Below the pieces are notes generated by a model. It saw nothing but the letters and a program-made list of their open reading frames with translations, had not been told where the DNA came from and ran no database searches. This document shows positions 9,142-17,801 of a DNA stretch of 64,000 bases, piece by piece. Positions within the stretch are counted from its first letter, which is position 1, and every line of letters begins with the position of its first letter. The DNA lies in the NCBI GenBank assembly GCA_036374835.1, contig DASUTB010000059.1, positions 1 to 64,000 of the forward strand, in the 5' to 3' direction. A program made the position numbers and the translations under genes. This DNA comes from DASUTB01 sp036374835. Its GTDB lineage: Bacteria > Actinomycetota > Actinomycetes > Jiangellales > Jiangellaceae.

Positions 9142-12100
9142 ATGCGGATACTGCTGAGCGCGGCGTCGTCGGCCGACGGGCCCATCGTCGATCTGGCGCT
9201 TGACTGCGAGGACGAGGCCACCGTCGGCGACGTCGCCCGTGCGCTCGCGATGCGAGTGGCCGGACCGACCGTGCCGATCCTGCGCCAGACCGGTCGCCGG
9301 CTGAACGTCGTCGCCGAGGAGTCGATCCTCGACGCGGACGAGCCGCCGGAGCTCTGGGTCCGGGGCACCCTGCTCGATCCGGCGCAACCGGTCGCGTCGT
9401 CTCTGCTCCGGCACGGTGAACTGGTCGGAGTGGGGGTCTGCCTCCCCGACCTGTTCGCCGAGCCCGACGGCCTCGTCGAGGTACGCGTCACGTCGGGCCC
9501 TGGAGCAGGTGCGGTCCACCGGCTCGGCCCAGGCCGGCACGAGATCGGTGCGGATGAGCGTTCGGCGATCGTCGTGCCGGGACCGGGTATCGCGCCGCTT
9601 GCCGCGACGCTGGACGTACACGTCGATGGAACCGTCGTGATCGATCCGCACGAAGATGTCATCGGCGAGACCGTGCCATCGACTCCACGACGGTCGGCGC
9701 TGGAGGGGCCGATCGTGGTGGCCAAGCGGGACGGCGATACGCCCGGTGATACGGCGCCGCGCAGACGACGCCGGCGCGGGCGCAAGCGTGTCGAGGCGTT
9801 GTCGTCGCTCGACGTCGGGCACGAGTCGATCGATCCGAACGCCGATCGGGCGTTACTCGAGCTGGACCGCCGCGAAGTGCGCGAGCCACGGGTATGGACG
9901 CCCGGCCTGGCCCTGACCGTGGGCCGGGTGATGCTCGAGCTCTCCGAGATCGGGCGGCCCGATGCGGCCCTGACGCCTAGCCCGGACGGTGCGACGCTCG
10001 ACTTCAACCGGCCACCGCGGCTCTCGCGAGCTGAACGTAAGACCGAGTTCGCGATGCCGAAGGAACCGCAGCGCCCGGAGAAGATGCCGCTGCCATGGCC
10101 GATCCTGGTCGCTCCCATTCTGATGGGAGGCGCGATGTACGCGATCACGCAGCGGCCCTACACGCTGCTGTTCATCGCCCTCTCGCCGCTGATGATGATC
10201 GCCAACTTCAGCCAGGGTCGCCGGACGCAGAAGAAGCGCTACGTGCGAGCCAAGCGAGAATTCGAGGAGAAGACCCGCAAAGTCGAGCGGGACGCGTTCA
10301 CCGCGCTCTTGGAAGAGCGAGCCCATCGCCGCGAGGACATACCCGACCCGGCCCGGCTGCTGCTGTTCGCCACCGGTCCCCGGCGCCGGCTTTGGGAGCG
10401 GCGCCGGGTGGATCCGGACTGGCTGACCGTCCGGGTCGGCACGGCCGACGTCCCGAGCGAGGTCAAGTTCTCCGACCCGGCCCGGGAGCGCCACGAGGGC
10501 CCGATTACCTGGACCGCGCCGGACGTTCCGGTCACGGTTCACCTCGAGAAGATGGGCGTGACGGGAGTGGCCGCACCGGCCGGTCGTGCTCGCCGGCTGG
10601 GTCGCTGGCTGGTCGCTCAGGCGGCCGGCCTGCACAGCCCGGCCGACCTGCGCATCGTCGTGCTGGCCGACCGGGCCGCCGAGCAGGACTGGAGCTGGGT
10701 CCGCTGGTTGCCGCACGTCCGGCCGGATGTGGACTCCGGCGTGCTGGCCGCGGTGGGTACGGACGAGGAGACGACGGCACGCCGGCTCGGCGAGCTGGTC
10801 CGTGAGCTGGAGGCTCGGCAGGAGGCCGCGGCCACCAGGCAGGGCGTCCGGCTCGATCCGATGCTGGTCGTTCTCGACGGTGCTAGAAGCCTGCGCCTGC
10901 TCGGGGGCATGGTGCCGCTGCTCCAGTCCGGACCGCAGTACGGCATGACGTTCCTGTGCCTGGACGACGACGTCACGCTGCTTCCCGAGGAGTGCCGTGC
11001 GGTCGTCACCGGCGACGAGTCCGCCCTCCGCGTCGAGGTCACCAACGAGGAGCCCGTTGAGGCGGTCCGCCCGGACTGGGTCGGCACCGGGTGGTGCGAG
11101 CGGCTCGGCCGCTCGCTCGCACCGATCAAGGACGTCAGCGGTACGGATGCGGCCGCGACGCTGCCGACGTCCAGCCGGTTGCTGAGTGTGCTGCGGCTCG
11201 ATCCACCCGACGGTGAGCGCATCGCGAAACTCTGGGCGCAGGGCGGGCGGACCACCGCCGCGGTCATCGGAGAAGGCGCGGACGGGCCGTTCGAGCTCGA
11301 CATCCGCCGCGACGGCCCGCACGGGCTGGTGGCGGGGACGACCGGCTCAGGCAAATCGGAGCTGCTTCAGACGATCATCGCCTCGCTGGCTGTCGGCAAC
11401 CGTCCGGACGAGATGACCTTCGTGCTGGTCGACTACAAAGGCGGCGCGGCGTTCAAGGACTGCGCCCACCTGCCCCACACGGTCGGCATGGTGACCGATC
11501 TCGACGGCCATCTGACCTCCCGCGCGCTGGAATCGCTGGGCGCGGAGTTGCGCCGCCGCGAGCACCGGCTCGCCCGGGCCGGCGCCAAGGACATCGAGGA
11601 CTATGTGGCCGGTCGCGGACCGGACGACGAGCCGATGCCGCGGCTGCTGATCGTCATCGACGAGTTCGCCGCCCTTGTGGCCGAGTTGCCGGACTTCGTC
11701 ACTGGTCTGGTGGACATCGCCCGGCGGGGCCGGTCGTTGGGCGTTCACCTCATCTTGGCCACCCAGCGTCCAGCCGGCGTCGTCAGCGCGGAGATCAAGT
11801 CGAACACGAACCTGCGGATCGCGCTTCGGGTCACCGACGCGGGCGACAGCCAGGACGTGATCGAGTCCGAGGTCGCCGCACACATCGCGCAGTCCACCCC
11901 GGGCCGGGCGTACGCGCGTCTCGGGCACTCGTCGCTGATGCCGTTCCAGTCCGCACGCGTCGGCGGACGACCCCGCCAGGAGGACGAAGCGGCCGACGTG
12001 GACGTGCGCGACCTCGAATGGCGCTCGCTCGGCACACCGCGGGTCGTGAGGGGGACAGTCGAGGAGGAGGACGACGTGTCGGTGCCGACCGATCTCGCCG

Positions 12101-13758
12101 CGCTGGTCGACGCGATCAGCGGCGCGAGTGCGTCGGCCGGGATCCAGCCGCCGCCGAGCCCGTGGCTGCCGGCGCTGCCCGAGCTCGTCACCGCGAGCGA
12201 CTTGGCCGTCGACGATGTCGCACCGGCCGGCGACATCCCGCCGATTCCGTTAGGCCTTGCGGATCTGCCGTCCGAGCAGCGGCAGGAACCGATGACCTGG
12301 GACTTGGCCGACGGGTCGCACCTCGCCGTCGCGGGGCAGTCCAGGTCGGGCCGCTCCAGCGTGTTGCGCCTGGTCGCGGCCGGGATCGCCCGCCACACGT
12401 CGCCCAAGGACGTCCACGTCTACGGGATCGATTGCGGGAACAACGCGCTACTGCCGCTGTTGGACATGCCGCACGTGGGTGCGGTTGTCGGTCGTGATCA
12501 ACCTGATCGGCTCCGCCGCCTGCTCGCGCTGCTGGGCAGAGAGGTTTCCCGGCGCCAGCAGCTCCTGGCCACCCAGGGCTACGGCGACATCCGAGAGCAG
12601 CGCCGGACCGCGGCCACGGCGGAGGATCAGCTGCCGTACCTGGTGGTGCTGCTGGATCGCTGGGAAGGGTACGTGGCCCAGTTCGAGCAGAGCGACGGCG
12701 GAATGCTGATCGAGCAGCTCATGCAACTGCTCCGCGAGGGCGCCGCGGCAGGCCTTCGCGCGGTGTTCACCGGCGACAAGACGTTGGTGACCGCCCGCAT
12801 GGGCGCGGTGATCGAGGACCGCCTGCTGCTGCGCATGCCCGCAGCGGAGGATTACGCGGCGATCGGGATGCGGTCCAAAGATGTGCCGACGCGCACCCCG
12901 GCCGGACGCGCCTTCCGCGGCGGAGAGGTGCCGCGCGAGGTACAGCTCGCGCTGTTGACCGACGACCCCGCCGGCACGGCCCAGGTGGCCGCGCTCAAGC
13001 AGATCGCCGCTGAGGCCGCGCAGCGGGCCGGTACGCTACCGTCTTCCCAGCGCCCGGCACGGGTGGACGAGCTGCCCATCGCGATCAGCTACGAGGACGC
13101 GCTTGCGCTGGACGAGCAGCCGCCCGGGCAGACCGCACTGGTCGCCGGCGTCGGCGGCGACACGCTGGGGCTGCGCACGGTCGACGTCCTCGTCGACGGG
13201 CCCGGATTCCTGGTTCTCGGGCCACCGAGGTCGGGGCGCAGCAGCGCACTGCAGTCGACCGTCGAGTTCGCGCTGGCAGCACGCTGGCAGGTTGTGATCG
13301 TCGCGCCGCGGCGGAGTCCGCTGCGTGCATTGGAACGGCGCCGTGGCGTGCGCGGTGTGTTCACCGGGTCGAGCGATGCCGCCGACGTGCGCGCCGCGTT
13401 GGAGGTCAAGGGGCGGCGGCTGCTCGTCGTCGACGACTTCGAGGTGCTGGGTGCCGACCACGCGATCGCGACGTACGCGGAGGAGTACCTGAAGTCTATC
13501 CGCGACTCCGAGGACGGCCTGCTCGTCGCCTGTGGCATCGACGAGGCGCCGGGGATGTATCGGGGCGTGACCGCAACGATGCGCAAGTCACGTACCGGCC
13601 TGATCCTGTCACCGCGCTCGTCCACCGACGGTGACGTGCTGTCGGCCCGGCTGCCGCGTTCGGTAGGCGGCGTGGCGCCGACCGGACGAGGTGTTTTGGT
13701 GACCACGCAGGGGTGGGAATGGGTCCAGGTACCGCAACCTCCGCAAAGGGGATCATGA
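9142..13758 (+). CDS. EccC/EssC-like FtsK-SpoIIIE ATPase of a type VII-like secretion system
   Basis: A 1,538-residue protein. A ubiquitin/FHA-like N-terminal region (FHA-like about 110-185) is followed by two membrane segments (about 316-355) and three ATPase modules. Module 1 has a proper Walker A GTTGSGKSE (about 732-740) and a Walker B LLIVIDEFAAL (about 835-845). Modules 2 (GQSRSGRSS, about 1065) and 3 (GPPRSGRSS, about 1360) carry Arg instead of the Walker lysine. EccC/EssC translocate WXG100-type substrates, and a WXG100-like gene lies at 17.5 kb. It begins 35 bp after the LysM-BTAD gene on the same strand. No EccB, EccD, EccE or mycosin gene is seen here. Confidence 0.85.
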   Translation: MRILLSAASSADGPIVDLALDCEDEATVGDVARALAMRVAGPTVPILRQTGRRLNVVAEESILDADEPPELWVRGTLLDPAQPVASSLLRHGELVGVGVCLPDLFAEPDGLVEVRVTSGPGAGAVHRLGPGRHEIGADERSAIVVPGPGIAPLAATLDVHVDGTVVIDPHEDVIGETVPSTPRRSALEGPIVVAKRDGDTPGDTAPRRRRRRGRKRVEALSSLDVGHESIDPNADRALLELDRREVREPRVWTPGLALTVGRVMLELSEIGRPDAALTPSPDGATLDFNRPPRLSRAERKTEFAMPKEPQRPEKMPLPWPILVAPILMGGAMYAITQRPYTLLFIALSPLMMIANFSQGRRTQKKRYVRAKREFEEKTRKVERDAFTALLEERAHRREDIPDPARLLLFATGPRRRLWERRRVDPDWLTVRVGTADVPSEVKFSDPARERHEGPITWTAPDVPVTVHLEKMGVTGVAAPAGRARRLGRWLVAQAAGLHSPADLRIVVLADRAAEQDWSWVRWLPHVRPDVDSGVLAAVGTDEETTARRLGELVRELEARQEAAATRQGVRLDPMLVVLDGARSLRLLGGMVPLLQSGPQYGMTFLCLDDDVTLLPEECRAVVTGDESALRVEVTNEEPVEAVRPDWVGTGWCERLGRSLAPIKDVSGTDAAATLPTSSRLLSVLRLDPPDGERIAKLWAQGGRTTAAVIGEGADGPFELDIRRDGPHGLVAGTTGSGKSELLQTIIASLAVGNRPDEMTFVLVDYKGGAAFKDCAHLPHTVGMVTDLDGHLTSRALESLGAELRRREHRLARAGAKDIEDYVAGRGPDDEPMPRLLIVIDEFAALVAELPDFVTGLVDIARRGRSLGVHLILATQRPAGVVSAEIKSNTNLRIALRVTDAGDSQDVIESEVAAHIAQSTPGRAYARLGHSSLMPFQSARVGGRPRQEDEAADVDVRDLEWRSLGTPRVVRGTVEEEDDVSVPTDLAALVDAISGASASAGIQPPPSPWLPALPELVTASDLAVDDVAPAGDIPPIPLGLADLPSEQRQEPMTWDLADGSHLAVAGQSRSGRSSVLRLVAAGIARHTSPKDVHVYGIDCGNNALLPLLDMPHVGAVVGRDQPDRLRRLLALLGREVSRRQQLLATQGYGDIREQRRTAATAEDQLPYLVVLLDRWEGYVAQFEQSDGGMLIEQLMQLLREGAAAGLRAVFTGDKTLVTARMGAVIEDRLLLRMPAAEDYAAIGMRSKDVPTRTPAGRAFRGGEVPREVQLALLTDDPAGTAQVAALKQIAAEAAQRAGTLPSSQRPARVDELPIAISYEDALALDEQPPGQTALVAGVGGDTLGLRTVDVLVDGPGFLVLGPPRSGRSSALQSTVEFALAARWQVVIVAPRRSPLRALERRRGVRGVFTGSSDAADVRAALEVKGRRLLVVDDFEVLGADHAIATYAEEYLKSIRDSEDGLLVACGIDEAPGMYRGVTATMRKSRTGLILSPRSSTDGDVLSARLPRSVGGVAPTGRGVLVTTQGWEWVQVPQPPQRGS

Positions 13759-13815
13759 GCCCTGGCCTGCGGTGAACCGTTGATATATCTTTTGATCTCG
13801 AGAGGGGAGTGATCA

Positions 13816-14202
13816 ATGTCTGGCGGCGATGAGGAAGAAGGTCCGCCCGAGCCGGTGTGGCGTACCAACCTGCTCAGAGTTCGTCGTCAGTCGGCGGTGA
13901 CCAGAGCCGAGACCGCGGTCGAGACGATCGGCGGAGATTCGGGTAACCCGCTGACACGGGTGCTCGAAGCGCTCGAAGGCGGCGCTTGGGAATCACCGTC
14001 CCAGGAACGCAGGACGTTCATCGACGACCTCGACGGAGCGGGCGGGGCGGTCAAATCCGCCTTCGACGGAGCGGTCGGCGACCTTGAGTCGGCGCTCGCC
14101 GAGGAACCGGATGAGGAGATCGACATCGCTGCGCATCCGGAGCTGGAATGGAAGACCAGCTATAGCTCGATCGACCTCAGGACCGGCTACGGGTACTACT
14201 GA
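13816..14202 (+). CDS. acidic protein of unknown function, secretion-locus neighbour
   Basis: A 128-residue acidic protein that I do not recognise. No membrane segment or signal peptide is visible. The middle (ERRTFIDDLDGAGGAVKSAFDGAVGDLESALAEE) looks helical. It starts 57 bp after the EccC-like gene, with GAGGGGAG before ATG 13816. The gap contains an AT-rich stretch (TGATATATCTTTTGATC), so it may have its own promoter. Its TGA shares one base with the next ATG (TGATG), so the two genes are probably coupled. An accessory or chaperone role for the next gene is only a guess. Confidence 0.6.
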   Translation: MSGGDEEEGPPEPVWRTNLLRVRRQSAVTRAETAVETIGGDSGNPLTRVLEALEGGAWESPSQERRTFIDDLDGAGGAVKSAFDGAVGDLESALAEEPDEEIDIAAHPELEWKTSYSSIDLRTGYGYY

Positions 14203-16271
14203 TGATTGTCTCGATCGACGTTCCAGCCCTTCGGGGCGTGATCTCAGACCTGAATGACGCCGTTGATCTGGCGAACGAGGAACGCTCCGCGGTGTCCGCT
14301 GCGGCGCATCGCGCGGTGACGAGTGCGCCGTCCCTTTCCGGTCTTTACGAGCACACCGGGGCGATCAGTGATGCCGTGTCCGATCTGCAGGCGCGGATCG
14401 ACCTGGCGATCCTCGTCAATACCGGTGATGATGGGCAGGTTCCAGACGACGGGGTTCTCACCTACGAAGTGAGCTCGGACAGCATCAGTATGGTCAAGTT
14501 CGAGATCGGGCGTGAGCTCGCCGACGCCACCGACCCACCGCTGATGGTCTATGATCCGGAGGCGCTCGCGGCCTATCAGGAGACCTTCGCACGTTACACC
14601 GATGACGACACGGTCATGACGGCGTTCTACTCGGGCATCGAACCGGAGGGTCTGCTCATATTCATGTCCGAGGTTGCCAGGCGCGACGTGAACAATTATG
14701 GCGTCGACCTCGAACTCCAGCAGCGCATGCTCGACAGCCTTCAGGATGGCCTGGAGACCGCCAGTGATGCCTGGTCGCCCGGGTACGCGGAGCGGTACGC
14801 CGAGGATCTCGTGCAGGCCGCCACCCAGGACCCTCATGACGGCGATTCGCACCACCTCGTGAGCTCGTTCCCAGGTGCGCTGTCGTACCTGCTGTACGAC
14901 AGCAACTACAGCGACGCGTTCCTGACCTCGGCCGCCGACGCGCTTGACAACTACGAGCGACTCGAAGTCGACGGTTCGGAGGGAACGTGGGAGGAAAGGT
15001 CGATGGGGGCCGGCAACAACTTCCTCGATCTCTTCCCGTATGAGGCCTCGGCGGCGCACTTCGACCCGATGGTGGGCTTGATGTCCGCCCTTGGCAACAA
15101 CGCGGACGTCTCCCTGGACTTCTTCACCGGCGGTGCGAACGACGGTGCCGACCGGCAGATGTACTGGATCCACGACCGCAAGTGGATGCACGACCAGTTC
15201 CTCCACATGAGTGAGGCTCTGCTGGCTGCGACGACCGACCAGTCGTTGATCGACCCGCCGGACGGTCCGGACGCCGCTCGCGCGGCGAATCTGGTGTCGA
15301 CCGCGGTCAATTTGCTCGGACACCGTGAGGGCATCGGCTTCTACGACGCGGGCTTCTTCGGCACCGACATGGAGCGCAGCGAGGCGGCCTCGGAGAATTT
15401 CGCCACCATGCTGGCAACCTACATGCATGGCGTGGACGAGACCCTGCTTAACGGCCCCGAGTACGATCCGGAGTGGGACGGGGCAGGCACCGCGAATCCG
15501 CGGGCCGGTTACTACCCGGGCGTGATACCGAACGTGCCCCTGTTCAACATGGATTCGCTCCGGAACTTCATCGTGTACGCGTCGGGCAACGAGGAAGGTT
15601 TGCTTACCCTCCGGGCGGGCTTGAACGAATACACGGCTCGGAAGTACGCCCTGGCGGCAGACTACCTTCAGGAAGGCGGGGTGGACGACCAGACCGCGCA
15701 GGACGTCTTCGAGCAGGCCTATCTCGGTCAGGCACGCATGGAGGGTGCGTTCGTCGACGCCGTCGGTGACGCCGCGATCGCTCGGGCGGCCGGTGAGGAC
15801 GCCGTGCGGGAGCAATGGGCGAGTCTTGCCGAGGGTGCGGTGAGTGCGATACCGGTCGGCAAACTCGTGACCGCGGCGGGCGGAGGTGACGCGGCCGAAG
15901 CGATCATCGGGTTCGCGGTGGACCAAGGCATCAGCAATTCGGCCAGCGAGCTCCAGAGCGAGTGGGCGTCGCTGGAGGAGGCTGAACGGGAACTGCAACG
16001 GGGTGTCGCGGAGGAAACACTGGCACACGGCCAGTACAACGTGTTCACCGCGCTGAACGAGGCTGGTTTGGTGCCTGATCCGGCACTCCAGGACACGTGG
16101 GCGCCCAACGGGCAACTGCTGTCCTATAACGAGTTCTCCGAGCTGGACTCGGGCGATCAGGCAGAAGCTCTGAGCTGGCTGCGCAATGTCGAGGACGGTG
16201 TGGGCGGCGTCTTCAACCCGTTCGACTACGAGCAGGAGTTCAACAACCAGTTCAACGGACCGTGGGAGTGA
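14202..16271 (+). CDS. large protein of unknown function (possible DUF6571-type, T7SS-associated)
   Basis: A 689-residue soluble-looking acidic protein. The N-terminal about 90 residues resemble the helical leader of type VII-associated proteins (VPALRGVISDLNDAVDLANEERSAV). A long helical/globular body follows (YSGIEPEGLLIFMSEVARRD; YAEDLVQAATQDP; NVPLFNMDSLRNFIVYASGNEEGLLTLRAGL). The layout recalls actinobacterial DUF6571-like proteins near ESX loci, but I am not certain of the family. I see no toxin catalytic motif or polymorphic-toxin linker. It is coupled to the upstream small gene. Confidence 0.65.
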   Translation: MIVSIDVPALRGVISDLNDAVDLANEERSAVSAAAHRAVTSAPSLSGLYEHTGAISDAVSDLQARIDLAILVNTGDDGQVPDDGVLTYEVSSDSISMVKFEIGRELADATDPPLMVYDPEALAAYQETFARYTDDDTVMTAFYSGIEPEGLLIFMSEVARRDVNNYGVDLELQQRMLDSLQDGLETASDAWSPGYAERYAEDLVQAATQDPHDGDSHHLVSSFPGALSYLLYDSNYSDAFLTSAADALDNYERLEVDGSEGTWEERSMGAGNNFLDLFPYEASAAHFDPMVGLMSALGNNADVSLDFFTGGANDGADRQMYWIHDRKWMHDQFLHMSEALLAATTDQSLIDPPDGPDAARAANLVSTAVNLLGHREGIGFYDAGFFGTDMERSEAASENFATMLATYMHGVDETLLNGPEYDPEWDGAGTANPRAGYYPGVIPNVPLFNMDSLRNFIVYASGNEEGLLTLRAGLNEYTARKYALAADYLQEGGVDDQTAQDVFEQAYLGQARMEGAFVDAVGDAAIARAAGEDAVREQWASLAEGAVSAIPVGKLVTAAGGGDAAEAIIGFAVDQGISNSASELQSEWASLEEAERELQRGVAEETLAHGQYNVFTALNEAGLVPDPALQDTWAPNGQLLSYNEFSELDSGDQAEALSWLRNVEDGVGGVFNPFDYEQEFNNQFNGPWE

Positions 16272-16288
16272 ACGGCATAGGGAGCCTC

Positions 16289-16759
16289 ATGACAGTGCTT
16301 GACTCGGACCAGCAACTCGACTGGCACACACTTCCATCGCCCTTGGCCTGGCGGGAGCGAGTGCTGGGGCTCGAGACACACCCGTTTCCCGAGGACGGCG
16401 GCCTCGATGTCGCCGTGGACGGCGTTCATCTTGCCGGGCGGCGTTGGGAGCAGGTTTCTGCGGTCAAGACACGCCGGCGGCTCGCTGCGTTGGCTAAGCA
16501 GTTGATTCGTCTGGACGGCCGGCCGTTCGGTCCGACTCCACATCGCGCGAGTTTGTGGGACAGGTCGGCTGACGAGGTGTCATTCCGGTGCCTGCTGCCG
16601 GACGGCATGGGCGGTGGGTCGCTCGACCGGATCTGGTCCCTACGAGACGACACGCTCGTCGCCGCCGGCCTGCGGTCGGTCGACGTCCCGGAGCGCGAGG
16701 TCGCGTCACAGCGGCTGGTCCGCGCGGCGCGCGCCCTGCATGAGCGGGGCCCCGAGTGA
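16289..16759 (+). CDS. hypothetical protein
   Basis: A 156-residue protein with no family that I recognise, no membrane segment and no signal peptide. It is rich in Trp, Arg and Leu (WHTLPSPLAWRERVLGLETHPFPEDGG). ATG 16289 is chosen because AGGGAG precedes it; an in-frame GTG at 16262 would overlap the previous gene. Its stop overlaps the GTG start of the downstream lipoprotein gene, so the two are probably co-translated. It may be a cytosolic partner of the flanking secretion-locus genes. Confidence 0.55.
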   Translation: MTVLDSDQQLDWHTLPSPLAWRERVLGLETHPFPEDGGLDVAVDGVHLAGRRWEQVSAVKTRRRLAALAKQLIRLDGRPFGPTPHRASLWDRSADEVSFRCLLPDGMGGGSLDRIWSLRDDTLVAAGLRSVDVPEREVASQRLVRAARALHERGPE

Positions 16760-17361
16760 GGACCGGCGGCGGCGCCACAGCGAGGTGCGTGGTGACTGTG
16801 CTCGCAACAGTGTCTGTTCTGACCGGTTGCGAAAGCGATTCCGGCTCGGCCGACGACTCCATGGGAGTGCTCGATGCGTCAGACCTCGAAGGCGACGGCT
16901 GGGAGATTTCGGACGAGGGCGGCGGCACTCTGTGTGGCGGCCTTTCTAGCATGATCGAGTCCATGTCCGGCGTCGCGGAAGGATCCGAGGTCGCGTTCCA
17001 CCGCGGCGACGTAACCGTCGTCTCCCAGGCTTGGGTCGAAAGCCCGGGTAGCGGCAGTCGTCGTGCCGACTTCGACCGAATGCGCAGCCACGCGAACCAG
17101 TGCGGCTCGGGCGGCGACGTCGGCGACCACGGGATCTCCGAGTTCGAGATCGTCGAGGACGAGCCGGAAGGCTTCGTCGTGCACGAGCGCAGGACAGTCA
17201 GCGGCGTCGAAGGCGGGGCCGACCAGCTCTACTTCCGCGAGGGCTCGGTCGTCGGCCGGGTCGTTGTGGTCTATGAAGAGGACGCGCCGGAGCTGATCGT
17301 GACCGATCTCGAGGATGCCGCACGTTCGCGTGCCGCCGAGCTTGCGGAGATCGGCACCTGA
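16756..17361 (+). CDS. putative lipoprotein
   Basis: A 201-residue protein starting at a GTG that overlaps the previous TGA. The leader CVVTVLATVSVLTGC ends in a lipobox (LTGC, Cys25), followed by the Ser/Asp-rich linker typical of actinobacterial lipoproteins. The mature part has two further cysteines (LCGGLSS and ANQCGSG) and reads like a sensor- or PknH-type extracellular domain, though I cannot name it. It is the last gene of the rightward group; an inverted repeat and the oppositely oriented WXG100-like gene follow. Confidence 0.68.
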   Translation: MRTGGGATARCVVTVLATVSVLTGCESDSGSADDSMGVLDASDLEGDGWEISDEGGGTLCGGLSSMIESMSGVAEGSEVAFHRGDVTVVSQAWVESPGSGSRRADFDRMRSHANQCGSGGDVGDHGISEFEIVEDEPEGFVVHERRTVSGVEGGADQLYFREGSVVGRVVVVYEEDAPELIVTDLEDAARSRAAELAEIGT

Positions 17362-17417
17362 GCGAGTCGGGCCTCTTGACACCTGCGTTCGGTGCAGGCA
17401 GCAACACGTTTCGACTT

Positions 17418-17445
17418 CGCCCGGCCGGATAGATCCGGCCGGGCG
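17418..17445. terminator. bidirectional hairpin terminator between converging genes
   Basis: A 13-bp perfect GC-rich inverted repeat with a two-base loop: CGCCCGGCCGGAT pairs with ATCCGGCCGGGCG. It lies between the end of the lipoprotein gene (17361) and the end of the leftward WXG100-like gene (17466). There is no clear T-tract, as is common for actinobacterial hairpin terminators. Confidence 0.65.
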
Positions 17446-17465
17446 CGTCAGCGGTTGGGTTTGGG

Positions 17466-17765
17466 TCAGCCGATCGGCGCTACCGGAGCCAGTTGCGGCG
17501 CGTCGGTGACGCCGTTGACCTGCGCGTTGTTGTTGTGGTTGTTCGCAACGTCGCTCGCCGCCGCGGCAAGGGTCGCCTCGAAGTTCTGCAGCAACGGACG
17601 GAACTGGTCCCAGGCCGCGCGGAACTCGGCGGCGTTCGGGGTGTCCCACACCGCGGCACCGAGATCACGGTCGATGGAGGTCTGGATCTCGTGCGCGTTG
17701 GTGACGTTGTTCTTGAGGGTGTTGTACAGGACCTCAAGGGTCTGCAGATCAGCGGTCAGGGGCAT
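17466..17765 (-). CDS. WXG100-like (ESAT-6 family) protein
   Basis: A 99-residue protein with the length and two-helix layout of WXG100 proteins. Helix 1 is LQTLEVLYNTLKNNVTNAHEIQTSI. A turn follows with W40-D-T, where the family usually has W-x-G. Helix 2 is AAEFRAAWDQFRPLLQNFEATLAAAAS. WXG100 proteins are substrates of EccC-type secretion, and an EccC-like gene lies 3.7 kb away on the other strand. No second WXG100 partner is adjacent, suggesting a homodimer or a partner elsewhere. It sits 3' of a secreted-protein gene on the same strand. Confidence 0.75.
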   Translation of the reverse strand: MPLTADLQTLEVLYNTLKNNVTNAHEIQTSIDRDLGAAVWDTPNAAEFRAAWDQFRPLLQNFEATLAAAASDVANNHNNNAQVNGVTDAPQLAPVAPIG

Positions 17766-17801
17766 TCGGTAATCTCCTCTTCCTGGATCGAGGCGGCCGG
17801 G

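Noticed and set aside
14202..16271. Polymorphic toxin
   Set aside because: No toxin domain, no immunity gene of matching type and no variable C-terminus could be recognised.
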